A DNA stretch of 12,061 nucleotides from Ferruginibacter sp. (GCA_018882645.1 VERM01000019.1:1-12061), one strand, 5' to 3'; shown: positions 1 through 7,197, counted from the stretch's first letter. A program made the numbers and translations. The notes: generated by a model from the letters alone, not told the origin.

Positions 1-1862
1 ACCCTATTCTGATTGGTGAGCCGGGTGTAGGTAAGACAGCTATTGTAGAAGGACTTGCTCTCAGAATTGTTCAACGCAAAGTATCCAGGGTGTTGTTTGA
101 TAAACGAGTGGTCAGTCTCGATTTGGCTGCACTTGTCGCCGGTACCAAATATCGTGGTCAGTTTGAAGAGCGAATGAAGGCCATCATGAATGAGTTGGAA
201 AAAAACCGCGACGTTATACTTTTCATAGATGAAATTCATACCATCGTCGGTGCCGGTGGCGCGAGCGGGTCACTCGATGCGTCAAATATTTTCAAACCTG
301 CCCTTGCCCGTGGGGAACTTCAATGCATTGGAGCTTCTACACTCGATGAATACCGCATGCACATTGAAAAGGATGGCGCACTGGACAGAAGATTCCAGAA
401 GGTAATCGTTGAGCAACCATCTGTGGAAGAGGCTATCGAAATTCTGAATAATATCAAAAACAAATACGAAGATTATCACAACGTATCATATAGTAAAGAT
501 GCGGTGGATGCATGTGTCAAACTCAGCGATCGCTATATGACAGATAAGCTCCTGCCTGATAAAGCCATTGACGTATTGGATGAAGTGGGTGCCAGAAAGC
601 ACATCAAGAATATCAATGTGCCTGAAAATATTCTTGAGCTGGAGCGTAAGATTGAAGAAATAAAGCTCGAGAAAAATAAAGTGGTGAAAAGTCAGAAGTT
701 TGAAGAGGCCGCTTCACTCAGAGATACCGAAAAGCGTCTTCAGGAAGATCTGGAGAAAGCAAAAAATATTTGGGAAGAAGAAAGCAAACATAAAAGATAT
801 CCCATTGAAGAAGAGGATATTGCTGAAGTGATTTCCATGATGACAGGTATTCCTGTTAAAAGAATGGTGCAGGCCGAAACAGACAAGCTGCGTCGAATGG
901 CAGATGATTTGCGCGGTGCAGTAATTGGACAGCAGGATGCTATCACTAAAGTGGTTAAAGCCATACAGAGAAACAGAATCGGATTAAAAGACCCCAAAAA
1001 ACCTATAGGTACGTTTATTTTCCTGGGACCCACAGGAGTGGGTAAAACAGAGCTGGCACGTTCTTTGGCCAAACATATGTTCGACAATGAAGATGCGCTG
1101 ATTCGCATAGATATGAGCGAGTACATGGAAAAATTTACTGTGAGTCGTTTGATTGGTGCTCCCCCCGGTTACGTAGGTTATGAGGAAGGCGGTCAGCTAA
1201 CAGAAAAGGTTAGACGAAAACCATATAGCGTTATTCTCCTCGACGAAATTGAAAAAGCTCATCCGGATATTTATAATATCTTACTGCAGGTACTGGATGA
1301 CGGACAACTGACAGACGGATTGGGCAGAAAGGTAGATTTCAAAAATACCATGATCATCATGACTTCGAATATTGGTGCCCGCCAGTTAAAAGAATTTGGG
1401 GATGGTGTCGGTTTTGCAACCCAGGCACGCCAGGACAGTCAGGAAGAAAACAATAAGGCCATTATCGAAAAGGCGCTGAAGCGCACATTCAGTCCTGAAT
1501 TCCTGAATCGTATTGATGATATTGTGGTATTCAATTCACTAAACAAAGAGAATATCTTCGAAATCATCGATATCCTGATGAAAGGTGTGATGAAGCGGTT
1601 AAGCAATCTCGGATTTGTCCTTGAACTCTCTGAAGAAGCGAAAGATTTTATTGCCGAAAAAGGATATGACAGCCAGTTTGGAGCCCGTCCTTTACACAGA
1701 GCCATCCAGAAACACCTTGAAGATCCATTGGCAGAAGAAATTCTCAACAATGTCATCAAGGCAGGTGATACGGTTATTGCCGAATTGGATAAGGAAGAAG
1801 GTAGAATCAAATTCAAATTGAAAGAAGGACCTAAGAAAAAAGAAAAAAAATCTGAAGCCTAA
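1..1862 (+). CDS. clpC: ClpC-type ATP-dependent Clp protease ATP-binding subunit (5' partial)
   Basis: HSP100 AAA+ unfoldase that feeds substrates to the ClpP peptidase in the cytoplasm. The frame is open from base 3, so the gene starts left of the window; 619 residues are visible, and the N-terminal Clp-N repeats of a usual ~840-residue ClpC are missing. The first AAA module has Walker A GEPGVGKT (bases 15-38), pore motif KYRGQF, Walker B VILFIDEIHT (about 213-242) and an arginine-finger region around LDRRFQ. A UVR-like coiled coil (KFEEAASLRDTEKRLQ, about 700-745) in the middle region identifies ClpC rather than ClpB or ClpA. The second module has Walker A GPTGVGKT (1026-1049), GYVGYEEGG, Walker B VILLDEIEKAH and SPEFLNRID. 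The GVGF loop (about 1407-1418) matches the ClpP-docking loop. The C-terminus is a lysine-rich tail. No frameshift is seen. Family assignment is firm; coupling to ClpP is inferred from the loop. Confidence 0.95.
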   Translation, partial: PILIGEPGVGKTAIVEGLALRIVQRKVSRVLFDKRVVSLDLAALVAGTKYRGQFEERMKAIMNELEKNRDVILFIDEIHTIVGAGGASGSLDASNIFKPALARGELQCIGASTLDEYRMHIEKDGALDRRFQKVIVEQPSVEEAIEILNNIKNKYEDYHNVSYSKDAVDACVKLSDRYMTDKLLPDKAIDVLDEVGARKHIKNINVPENILELERKIEEIKLEKNKVVKSQKFEEAASLRDTEKRLQEDLEKAKNIWEEESKHKRYPIEEEDIAEVISMMTGIPVKRMVQAETDKLRRMADDLRGAVIGQQDAITKVVKAIQRNRIGLKDPKKPIGTFIFLGPTGVGKTELARSLAKHMFDNEDALIRIDMSEYMEKFTVSRLIGAPPGYVGYEEGGQLTEKVRRKPYSVILLDEIEKAHPDIYNILLQVLDDGQLTDGLGRKVDFKNTMIIMTSNIGARQLKEFGDGVGFATQARQDSQEENNKAIIEKALKRTFSPEFLNRIDDIVVFNSLNKENIFEIIDILMKGVMKRLSNLGFVLELSEEAKDFIAEKGYDSQFGARPLHRAIQKHLEDPLAEEILNNVIKAGDTVIAELDKEEGRIKFKLKEGPKKKEKKSEA

Positions 1863-1883
1863 TCGTATTTAAAAATGTCTTCC

Positions 1884-1905
1884 AAACGCTCCGTAAGGAG
1901 CGTTT
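1884..1905 (+). terminator. Hairpin terminator after clpC
   Basis: A perfect 9-bp stem, AAACGCTCC/GGAGCGTTT (1884-1892 with 1897-1905), closes a GTAA loop 21 bases after the clpC stop. The downstream T tract is poor (CTGTTAT), so it may act as a 3'-end stabiliser or an imperfect intrinsic terminator. It separates clpC from cmk. Confidence 0.7.
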
Positions 1906-2009
1906 CTGTTATAAATATATCGCTTCATTCAAAATGTTTTTATTTTTTCGTTATAGATTTTCTAATAATCTTTCTGGTATTTGTAAATTTACTTTTCAAA
2001 AGCATTGTC

Positions 2010-2015
2010 AAGGAG
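2010..2015 (+). promoter_or_regulatory. Shine-Dalgarno-like site of cmk
   Basis: AAGGAG lies 5 bases before the ATG at 2021. Most other starts in this window have no such site, as is common in Bacteroidetes, so the match supports this start. Confidence 0.55.
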
Positions 2016-2020
2016 TGTAA

Positions 2021-2695
2021 ATGAAAAAAATTATTATCACCATAGACGGATGGTCTTCATGCGGAAAAAGCACGCTGGCAAGGCAGATGGCCAAATCGTT
2101 GGGTTATGTGTATATCGACAGTGGGGCCATGTACAGAGCAATTACTTTGTATTTTCTCAGAAATCATATCGACTGGACCAATGAATCTGAAACCACTGAA
2201 GCGCTCTCCAACATTCATCTTTCATTTACTTACAATGAAAAATCTGCCCAGTCTGAAATGTACCTCAATAACGAAAATGTCGAATATTTCATCAGGGATC
2301 TGGTAGTTGCCGAAAAAGTCAGTGAAGTAGCTGCCATTTCTTCCGTCAGAACGTTTGCCGTTTCCCAGCAACAAAAAATGGGTGAAAAAAAAGGTATTGT
2401 TATGGATGGAAGGGATATCGGAACAACGGTCTTCCCAAAAGCGGAGTTGAAAATTTTTATGACAGCCGATATTCCAATTAGAGTAGAAAGAAGATACAGT
2501 GAGATGGCAGCTAAAAACCCCAATGTTACTATCGAAGAGGTGAAGTCAAATTTGCAGATGCGCGATCAGATTGATTCTACAAGAGCCGTTAGCCCGTTAC
2601 GTATGGCTGACGATGCCATATTGTTGGACAACTCAAAACTATCCATGGAAGATCAGTTGGATATTGCACTCAAACTGGTGGCAAAGGCGCTTTAA
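2021..2695 (+). CDS. cmk: Cytidylate kinase
   Basis: Phosphorylates CMP/dCMP to the diphosphate using ATP in pyrimidine nucleotide salvage and turnover (cytoplasmic). The 224 residues match the usual bacterial Cmk length. Visible motifs in order: P-loop GWSSCGKST (residues 10-18), CMP-site motif DSGAMYRAIT (33-42), DGRDIGT (129-135), and the lid/acceptor region RDQIDSTRAVSPL (181-193) followed by DDAILLDNS. The cysteine in the P-loop is a variant I associate with Bacteroidetes Cmk proteins. The ATG is supported by an AAGGAG 5 bases upstream. A weak promoter-like pair (TTTC at 1959, TAAATTTA at 1984-1991) lies in the 158-base gap after clpC, so the gene is probably transcribed on its own. It is convergent with ispH, the stop codons being only 5 bases apart with no terminator between them. 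Confidence 0.96.
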   Translation: MKKIIITIDGWSSCGKSTLARQMAKSLGYVYIDSGAMYRAITLYFLRNHIDWTNESETTEALSNIHLSFTYNEKSAQSEMYLNNENVEYFIRDLVVAEKVSEVAAISSVRTFAVSQQQKMGEKKGIVMDGRDIGTTVFPKAELKIFMTADIPIRVERRYSEMAAKNPNVTIEEVKSNLQMRDQIDSTRAVSPLRMADDAILLDNSKLSMEDQLDIALKLVAKAL

Positions 2696-2700
2696 CTGAT

Positions 2701-3846
2701 TCAGGCTATTGTTTCAATTGTTTTCTGATATGTCTCTTCGCTTACAAAAAAGCCGGTTAATTTTTTAATGACAGACTCTACAACTGCATCGGGACAGCTT
2801 GCACCGCTGGTCATCAGGATTTTCAGAGGATTTTTTTCAGGGAGAAACTTATTGGATGTTTTGACTTTGTGATGATGTAGATCAAAATGGCTGATTTCGT
2901 CTTTTGATAAAATCCTGTCGGCATGGTCGATATAGAATGTACTGAGTTTTTGTTCGCACAACTCCACCAAATGAGAGGTATTGCTGCTGTTGAATCCGCC
3001 AACTACAATTGCCAAATCGGCGTTCTGTTCAAGCAATCCATACACTGCACTTTGATTGTCATTCGTTGCATAGCATAGAGTATCTCTTGTATCGGCAAAT
3101 CTTTCATGAATATTTTCTTCAGAAAGCGAGTATTTTTTTGCCATTGTTTTTTTCAGAAAATCCGCAATAGCCTGGGTGTCACTGGCAAGCATGGTGGTTT
3201 GATTCACTACTCCGATTCTTTCCAGATCTTTTGAAGAATCAAATCCATCAGAGTATCTGTCTTTGAAATGAGTATAAAATTCATTGATAGGCAATTTCCC
3301 AGAAATGAAATCACTTAATAAAATTGCTTCTGTCATGTCATTGATCACCAGGGTGGGGGTATTGGCAGCTGCATGCGAAAAAGTAGCTCTCGTTTCTTCG
3401 TGCGTCGGCTTTCCATGAACGATAATAGAATAATTTTTTCGGGCTATTTGTTCACTGCGATTCCAAACCTTCTCAACGAACGGACAAGTGGTATTGTACT
3501 TTTTGATGGGAATTCCAATGGCTGTCAGCTTTTCTTCAATGGCAAGTGTTGTTCCAAAGGCAGGAATAATCACCACATCCTCTTTTGTAAGAGATTCGAA
3601 TGGTACAATATTGTTGCCCTTGGTATCCTGAAGAAATGAAACCCCTCTTTCAATCAGATCAGCATTGACCTTCGGATTGTGTATCATTTCACTCAGCAGA
3701 AAAATTCTTTTGTCAGGGTTTTCATCTATAGTCTTGAAAGCAATTTCAATGGCATTTTCCACCCCGTAACAAAAGCCAAAGTGTCTGGCAAGATAAATTT
3801 GCACTGCTCCAAAGTCCAGCAAAGTAGGTGTAAAATCTTTTTTCAT
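2701..3846 (-). CDS. ispH: 4-hydroxy-3-methylbut-2-enyl diphosphate reductase, long cyanobacterial/plant type
   Basis: Last step of the MEP pathway: a [4Fe-4S] enzyme reducing HMBPP to IPP and DMAPP in the cytoplasm. The call is 381 residues starting at 3846. The three cluster cysteines are C26 (GFCYGVE), C121 (NTTCPFVEKVW) and C258 (DTLCYATNDNQSA). HNPKVN near 56-61, HGKPTHEET near 144-152 and SGASCPDAVVE at the C-terminus complete the family signature. The length (about 310 in E. coli IspH) and the HNPxVN and CPFVEKVW wording resemble the cyanobacterial/plastid branch. The frame stays open to an ATG at 3945, but that start would lie on top of the predicted promoter. The internal ATG at 3846 has a purine-rich ribosome site 5 bases upstream and directly precedes the first conserved block. 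No electron-donor gene is adjacent. Confidence 0.94.
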   Translation of the reverse strand: MKKDFTPTLLDFGAVQIYLARHFGFCYGVENAIEIAFKTIDENPDKRIFLLSEMIHNPKVNADLIERGVSFLQDTKGNNIVPFESLTKEDVVIIPAFGTTLAIEEKLTAIGIPIKKYNTTCPFVEKVWNRSEQIARKNYSIIVHGKPTHEETRATFSHAAANTPTLVINDMTEAILLSDFISGKLPINEFYTHFKDRYSDGFDSSKDLERIGVVNQTTMLASDTQAIADFLKKTMAKKYSLSEENIHERFADTRDTLCYATNDNQSAVYGLLEQNADLAIVVGGFNSSNTSHLVELCEQKLSTFYIDHADRILSKDEISHFDLHHHKVKTSNKFLPEKNPLKILMTSGASCPDAVVESVIKKLTGFFVSEETYQKTIETIA

Positions 3847-3851
3847 TTTAT

Positions 3852-3861
3852 CCTCACCTTT
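3852..3861 (-). promoter_or_regulatory. Ribosome binding site deciding the ispH start
   Basis: On the minus strand AAAGGTGAGG ends 5 bases before the ATG at 3846. This supports the 3846 start over the in-frame ATG at 3945. Confidence 0.55.
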
Positions 3862-3946
3862 CCGCTTTTCTTTGATGGTGCTGATCAGTGTGCTCCTGTA
3901 AGTAAAGGGTATGCTAAACTGCTTCATGAATTGAATTCTGTTCAAA

Positions 3947-3977
3947 CAAAGTTACAATCTTTACATTACTTCACAAT
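3947..3977 (-). promoter_or_regulatory. Bacteroidetes-type promoter of ispH
   Basis: On the minus strand, TAACTTTG (3954-3947) is a perfect match to the Bacteroidetes -7 consensus TAnnTTTG. ATTG (3977-3974), one mismatch from the -33 TTTG, lies exactly 19 bases upstream. Transcription would start near 3940, giving an untranslated leader of about 95 bases before the 3846 start. Confidence 0.6.
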
Positions 3978-4016
3978 CCTGAGTAGAGGGGGCTGTTTGC
4001 GATGTGATTGGGCATT

Positions 4017-4043
4017 AAAAAGCCCCGAACAAAACGGGGCTTT
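4017..4043 (-). terminator. Rho-independent terminator of the degP/htrA gene
   Basis: A perfect 9-bp GC-rich stem (AAAGCCCCG/CGGGGCTTT, 4019-4027 with 4035-4043) has a 7-base loop. Read on the minus strand it runs into a short T run (positions 4021-4017) and begins 9 bases after the htrA stop codon. It insulates ispH, which lies downstream on the same strand. Confidence 0.88.
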
Positions 4044-4052
4044 GAAGAAAGT

Positions 4053-5591
4053 TTATTTGTTTAGTACAATTGGATATTCGTAAAGTCCGTCATATCCGGG
4101 ATAAAATCCGCTTATTACGATGTTTTTTTCATTGCCAATCGCAGTTCTCAATTCATCCACTGTATTTACAGTCGTTTCGTTGACTTTTAAGATAATAAAT
4201 CCGTCTTTCATCCTTGTTTGATCATATAGAGCACCTTGTTTTATTTTTTTCACAATGACTCCGCCACTCACATCATATTGTAAAGCCTTTTTGGAATCCA
4301 GGGTTATAAAATCCGCGCCCAAAAGATCAAAAGATGTCTCACTTTTAACGATATCATAGGTGCCGGCTTTATTTTTCAAGGTTACTGTTACGGTTAGGGG
4401 AGCATTATTTCTCAGGACGGTTACAGGAATTTTATCACCGGGCTTATATCTGCTTACCTGTTCCTGAAGTTCACCGCCATTGGAGACATTCACACCATTT
4501 ATTTGCTGGATTTTATCACCTTTTTTGATTCCCGCATCAAAAGCTCCGCCGTCTTTTGGTACGTCAATCGCGTAAATTCCTTCATAAGCATCATTTGGAA
4601 TTCCAAGTGATGATTTCTGATCATCACTCATGTCTGAAACATTACCAAATTGAATTCCCAGATAGCCTCTTTGTACCGTACCGAATTTAATGATGTCATC
4701 AACCACTTTTTTGGCAATGTTGACTGGAATCGCATAAGAGTATCCGGAGTAATAGCCCGTAGGGGATGCAATGGCAGAATTGATACCAATAAGCTTGCCA
4801 TCTGTATCAATCAAAGCACCACCGCTATTGCCCATATTTACAGCGGCATCTGTTTGAATAAATGACTCTACCGCCCCACCTGGATTACCGCTCTTGTCTT
4901 TATTCAGACCCAAACTTCTGGCTTTTGCGCTGACAATCCCGGCTGTGACTGTGGTTTCAAGATTTAGCGGGTATCCGATTGCCAAAACCCACTGTCCAAT
5001 TTTGACATTGTCAGAATTTCCGTAAATGAGATATGGTAATCCGACCTCTTCAATTTTTATTACTGCAAGGTCATAGGAAGGATCCGAACCGATGACTTTC
5101 GCTTTGTAAGTCTTTTTGTTATTTAGAGTGACAGTAATTTCATCGGCGTTTTCAATCACATGATTGTTGGTCACAATAAATCCATCTTCGCTGATGATGA
5201 CACCTGAACCGGATGCTTTTTGTTCAGGAATGATGTTGATTCTCCCGCCACCAAAAAACTGGTTGAATATATCATCATCAAAAAAATCGCTGAACGGATC
5301 ATTCTTTAGCCTTGGCAGGTTGTTATTTATTTTTTTTGCGTTTGTTTTAGTCTTGATATGAACAACCGCAGGTAGTGCAACTTGCGAGGGTGCTGTAAAG
5401 TCAGCATACCCGGGAGGGTTGCTGCCATCATTCATGCCCGTAAGCACATAATTGCCAGGTATTCTTCCGGGCACTTGTCCTCCGTATGTATTTTTGTTTT
5501 TTTTGTTAAAAAAATAATCATAGGCGAATACCACAGACAATGTTGTAATCGCACTGATGCCCACAATACTTAGAGTCTGTTTAAGTTTCAT
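4053..5591 (-). CDS. degP: DegP/HtrA-family periplasmic serine endoprotease (Do type)
   Basis: Envelope protein-quality-control protease/chaperone, 512 residues. The N-terminus has a short basic start and one hydrophobic segment (about 7-24), acting as a signal peptide or membrane anchor; no clear cleavage site is visible. The trypsin-like domain spans about 65-305 with catalytic H144 (TNNHVIE), D174 (SYDLAVIKI) and S256 (GNSGGAL). A glycine-rich insert with several Phe and Asp residues (about 98-117) sits at the LA-loop position. PDZ1 is at about 308-405 (YLGIQF... GIKKGDKIQQINGV). A more diverged PDZ2-like region follows (about 420-495, GGVIVKKIKQGALYDQ, FIILKVNETTV). The two-PDZ layout is DegP/DegQ-like, and E. 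coli DegP is of similar length (about 470). The start has no Shine-Dalgarno. The gene stands alone between its terminator and a 227-base gap. Confidence 0.94.
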   Translation of the reverse strand: MKLKQTLSIVGISAITTLSVVFAYDYFFNKKNKNTYGGQVPGRIPGNYVLTGMNDGSNPPGYADFTAPSQVALPAVVHIKTKTNAKKINNNLPRLKNDPFSDFFDDDIFNQFFGGGRINIIPEQKASGSGVIISEDGFIVTNNHVIENADEITVTLNNKKTYKAKVIGSDPSYDLAVIKIEEVGLPYLIYGNSDNVKIGQWVLAIGYPLNLETTVTAGIVSAKARSLGLNKDKSGNPGGAVESFIQTDAAVNMGNSGGALIDTDGKLIGINSAIASPTGYYSGYSYAIPVNIAKKVVDDIIKFGTVQRGYLGIQFGNVSDMSDDQKSSLGIPNDAYEGIYAIDVPKDGGAFDAGIKKGDKIQQINGVNVSNGGELQEQVSRYKPGDKIPVTVLRNNAPLTVTVTLKNKAGTYDIVKSETSFDLLGADFITLDSKKALQYDVSGGVIVKKIKQGALYDQTRMKDGFIILKVNETTVNTVDELRTAIGNEKNIVISGFYPGYDGLYEYPIVLNK

Positions 5592-5646
5592 AAATGTTTA
5601 TATTAAATGTAATGTAATCTTATAATAAGTTGTTTCCAATTTCGGA

Positions 5647-5679
5647 TTAGCTATTAAAATACAATTGAAAATCAGCTAA
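5647..5679. repeat. Short inverted repeat upstream of degP
   Basis: TTAGCT (5647-5652) and AGCTAA (5674-5679) form a 6-bp inverted repeat around an AT-rich 21-base centre. It sits between the degP start and its possible promoter and could be an operator half-site pair. In such AT-rich DNA it may equally be chance. Confidence 0.2.
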
Positions 5680-5694
5680 ACGAAATTCTGGGAA

Positions 5695-5723
5695 CAAATT
5701 AAAAACAACCATACATAAACAAA
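5695..5723 (-). promoter_or_regulatory. Possible degP promoter
   Basis: On the minus strand TTTG (5723-5720) lies 17 bases upstream of TTAATTTG (5702-5695), which differs from TAnnTTTG by one base. The spacing is slightly short, and the leader would be roughly 100 bases. It is the best candidate I see in the 227-base gap 5592-5818, which holds no gene. Confidence 0.3.
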
Positions 5724-5730
5724 TGTTGTT
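5701..5730 (-). terminator. Possible terminator of the acyl-CoA reductase gene
   Basis: AACAACcAT (5704-5712) pairs with ATGTTGTT (5723-5730), giving 8 pairs with one bulged C and a 10-base loop. On the minus strand the stem is followed by TTT and further T-rich sequence. It lies about 90 bases past the stop of the gene ending at 5819 and overlaps the possible degP promoter. The stem is AT-rich and weak. Confidence 0.3.
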
Positions 5731-5818
5731 CCTTCTTTGCAATTTAAAAAATCAATGACAAAATGTTCAGAAAAAACTGACATCTTTAACAAATTCTTAA
5801 ATTGAATATTTCAATCTG

Positions 5819-6814
5819 TCACAGGGTTAATAAAAATTGCATAGTATCCACCCCATCTGCATAGTCGAAAAGCCGGGGAGATTGGCCTTTGCCAAACGGA
5901 ATGAATTTTTGACCTACAATACATTGAATATCATTGTTATTTTTCAAATCTTCAGTCAGTTTTTTTTCGGAGTCATAATATTCATAATGGACCATACCTA
6001 TTGAAGAGAAAATCTGTTCGTGTTCAATGAGCAAGGTGACCTCATTGGTCATGTATGGATATTTGTTGAGCAATAAAATAGACAACTGATAATCGTAATT
6101 GTTTGAATATTTCCGGTTTTGTTTGAGGAATGAAAATGTGTCAAAAGCTTTCAAAACAGGTGTAAAATCATAATTTTTGGGTACATACAGCTTGGTTACA
6201 TTTCTGCATCCAAGACCAAAATATAGATGTATGTCTTCAGCTAGTCTTTCAAGTTCTTCAGTGGTTTCATTCCCCGACAAAATTGCTACGGAAGTTTTAT
6301 TTTCTCTGATGATATGAGGGTAGCTGGAAAAATATTGTTTAAAATATCCGGAAGATTGATTGCTGCCGGTTGCAATGTAGGCGTCACAACCTTTCAGGTT
6401 TTCGGCAATTGTAATCTGTTCAATTGTCCGTTTGTCGAATACATACATTTGTTGAATTAAATGCCTTAGCAAGACATCATCTTTTGAAGAAAGCTTAATC
6501 GTTTGCCGGTGGCCGGATATGAAAACCGATAGAAAATCATGAAATCCAACCAATGGGATATTTCCAGCCATCACAATCCCAACATTTTTCGATTTTATGT
6601 TGTCATCAAGGCAATAATGTTTAATCCATGTTTCCAATTGTTTGACTTCAAGGAAGTTGTTGCAAATATTTGATAAGGCTTTATCTGTGAAATTTTCAAT
6701 AAACCATGGATTTTTTGCTTCTGCTTCTTTGATTATTGCAGTCCATTCCTTGTCATTTTGTTGAATATATTCGGCAAGTTTTGCCAACAAATCAATACGA
6801 TTTTGTAAATTCAT
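5819..6814 (-). CDS. Acyl-CoA reductase, LuxC-like (short Bacteroidetes form)
   Basis: Member of the LuxC/acyl-CoA reductase family (aldehyde dehydrogenase superfamily), expected to reduce an activated fatty acyl group to an aldehyde with NAD(P)H in the cytoplasm. The 331 residues are shorter than luminous-bacterial LuxC (about 480). Visible blocks: GIVMAGNIPLVGFHDFLSVF (79-98, nucleotide-binding region), KLSSKDDVLL (107-116), ATGSNQSSGYFKQYF (148-162), PHIIRENKTSVAIL (166-179) and DIHLYFGLGCRNVTKLYVP (194-212). C203 in that last block is the likely acyl-accepting nucleophile, by analogy with LuxC. No luxA, luxB, luxD or luxE lies nearby, so bioluminescence is not implied. It is divergent from a two-cluster ferredoxin gene 35 bases away, a pairing I recall as common in Bacteroidetes. 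Physiological substrate unknown. Confidence 0.85.
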   Translation of the reverse strand: MNLQNRIDLLAKLAEYIQQNDKEWTAIIKEAEAKNPWFIENFTDKALSNICNNFLEVKQLETWIKHYCLDDNIKSKNVGIVMAGNIPLVGFHDFLSVFISGHRQTIKLSSKDDVLLRHLIQQMYVFDKRTIEQITIAENLKGCDAYIATGSNQSSGYFKQYFSSYPHIIRENKTSVAILSGNETTEELERLAEDIHLYFGLGCRNVTKLYVPKNYDFTPVLKAFDTFSFLKQNRKYSNNYDYQLSILLLNKYPYMTNEVTLLIEHEQIFSSIGMVHYEYYDSEKKLTEDLKNNNDIQCIVGQKFIPFGKGQSPRLFDYADGVDTMQFLLTL

Positions 6815-6832
6815 TCTTATGTTATTACTTTA
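6802..6832 (+). promoter_or_regulatory. Possible ferredoxin promoter
   Basis: TTTG at 6802-6805 is followed after 19 bases by TTACTTTA (6825-6832), a 6 of 8 match to TAnnTTTG counting the free positions. The start would be near 6838, leaving a leader of only about 12 bases. The -33 element lies inside the first codons of the divergent acyl-CoA reductase gene. Confidence 0.35.
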
Positions 6833-6835
6833 CAT

Positions 6836-6843
6836 CAAAATTA
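6836..6843 (-). promoter_or_regulatory. Possible acyl-CoA reductase promoter (-7 element)
   Basis: On the minus strand TAATTTTG is a perfect TAnnTTTG match, 22 bases before the ATG at 6814. No good TTTG is found 18-20 bases further upstream, so the call rests on the -7 element alone. Confidence 0.35.
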
Positions 6844-6849
6844 CGTTAG

Positions 6850-7197
6850 ATGGCAATAAAGATTACCGATGAATGTATAAATTGTGGAGCATGTGAACCC
6901 GAATGTCCCAATAATGCGATTTACGAAGGTGGTGTGGAATGGGCTATTTCTGATGGAACTTCTATTAAGGGCGATTTCACTTTGTTGGACGGGTCTGTTT
7001 TGGATGCGGATAAAAGAAATGCTCCTATCAGTAATGATACCTACTATATTGCTCCCAATAAATGTACAGAATGCCAAGGCTTTCATGAAGAACCTCAATG
7101 TGCTGCAGTATGCCCGGTTGACTGTTGCGTGCCTGATGAAGCATACAAAGAGACTGTGGAAGAGTTAATGGAAAAAAAGAACAGGCTACATATCTAA
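6850..7197 (+). CDS. 2[4Fe-4S] ferredoxin (4Fe-4S dicluster protein) with long inter-cluster linker
   Basis: Small cytoplasmic electron carrier of 115 residues. Cluster motif I is C9-x2-C12-x2-C15-x3-C19-P. Motif II is C72-x2-C75-x8-C84-x3-C88-P, with extra cysteines at 92 and 93; the 8-residue gap is the hallmark of Allochromatium-type ferredoxins. About 52 residues separate the two motifs, much more than in compact clostridial ferredoxins. The ATG at 6850 gives the conventional N-terminus MAIKITDEC. The gene is divergent from the LuxC-like reductase with a 35-base gap, suggesting shared regulation and possibly a redox partnership (inference). There is no Shine-Dalgarno. The 153 bases that follow show only weak AT-rich dyads. 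Confidence 0.92.
   Translation: MAIKITDECINCGACEPECPNNAIYEGGVEWAISDGTSIKGDFTLLDGSVLDADKRNAPISNDTYYIAPNKCTECQGFHEEPQCAAVCPVDCCVPDEAYKETVEELMEKKNRLHI

Noticed and set aside
1863..2020. Possible small RNA or gene between clpC and cmk
   Set aside because: Apart from the terminator and a weak promoter-like pair, the stretch is AT-rich with no coding pattern or stable structure.
3847..3945. N-terminal extension of ispH to the ATG at 3945
   Set aside because: It would start on top of the predicted -7 element. The ATG at 3846 has a ribosome site and directly precedes the conserved region, while the extension shows no family similarity I recognise.
3679..4083. Plus-strand open frame of 134 codons over the ispH 5' end and the degP terminator
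   Set aside because: It is antisense to conserved ispH coding sequence, crosses a promoter and a rho-independent terminator, and its translation shows no recognisable domain.
5801..5815. Hairpin ATTGAA-TAT-TTCAAT just after the acyl-CoA reductase stop
   Set aside because: A 6-bp, AT-rich stem with a 3-base loop and no T tract on the minus strand; too weak to call a terminator.
5819..6814. Part of a bioluminescence (lux) operon
   Set aside because: Only a LuxC-like reductase is present; there is no luciferase, acyltransferase or acyl-protein synthetase gene, and the neighbours are unrelated.
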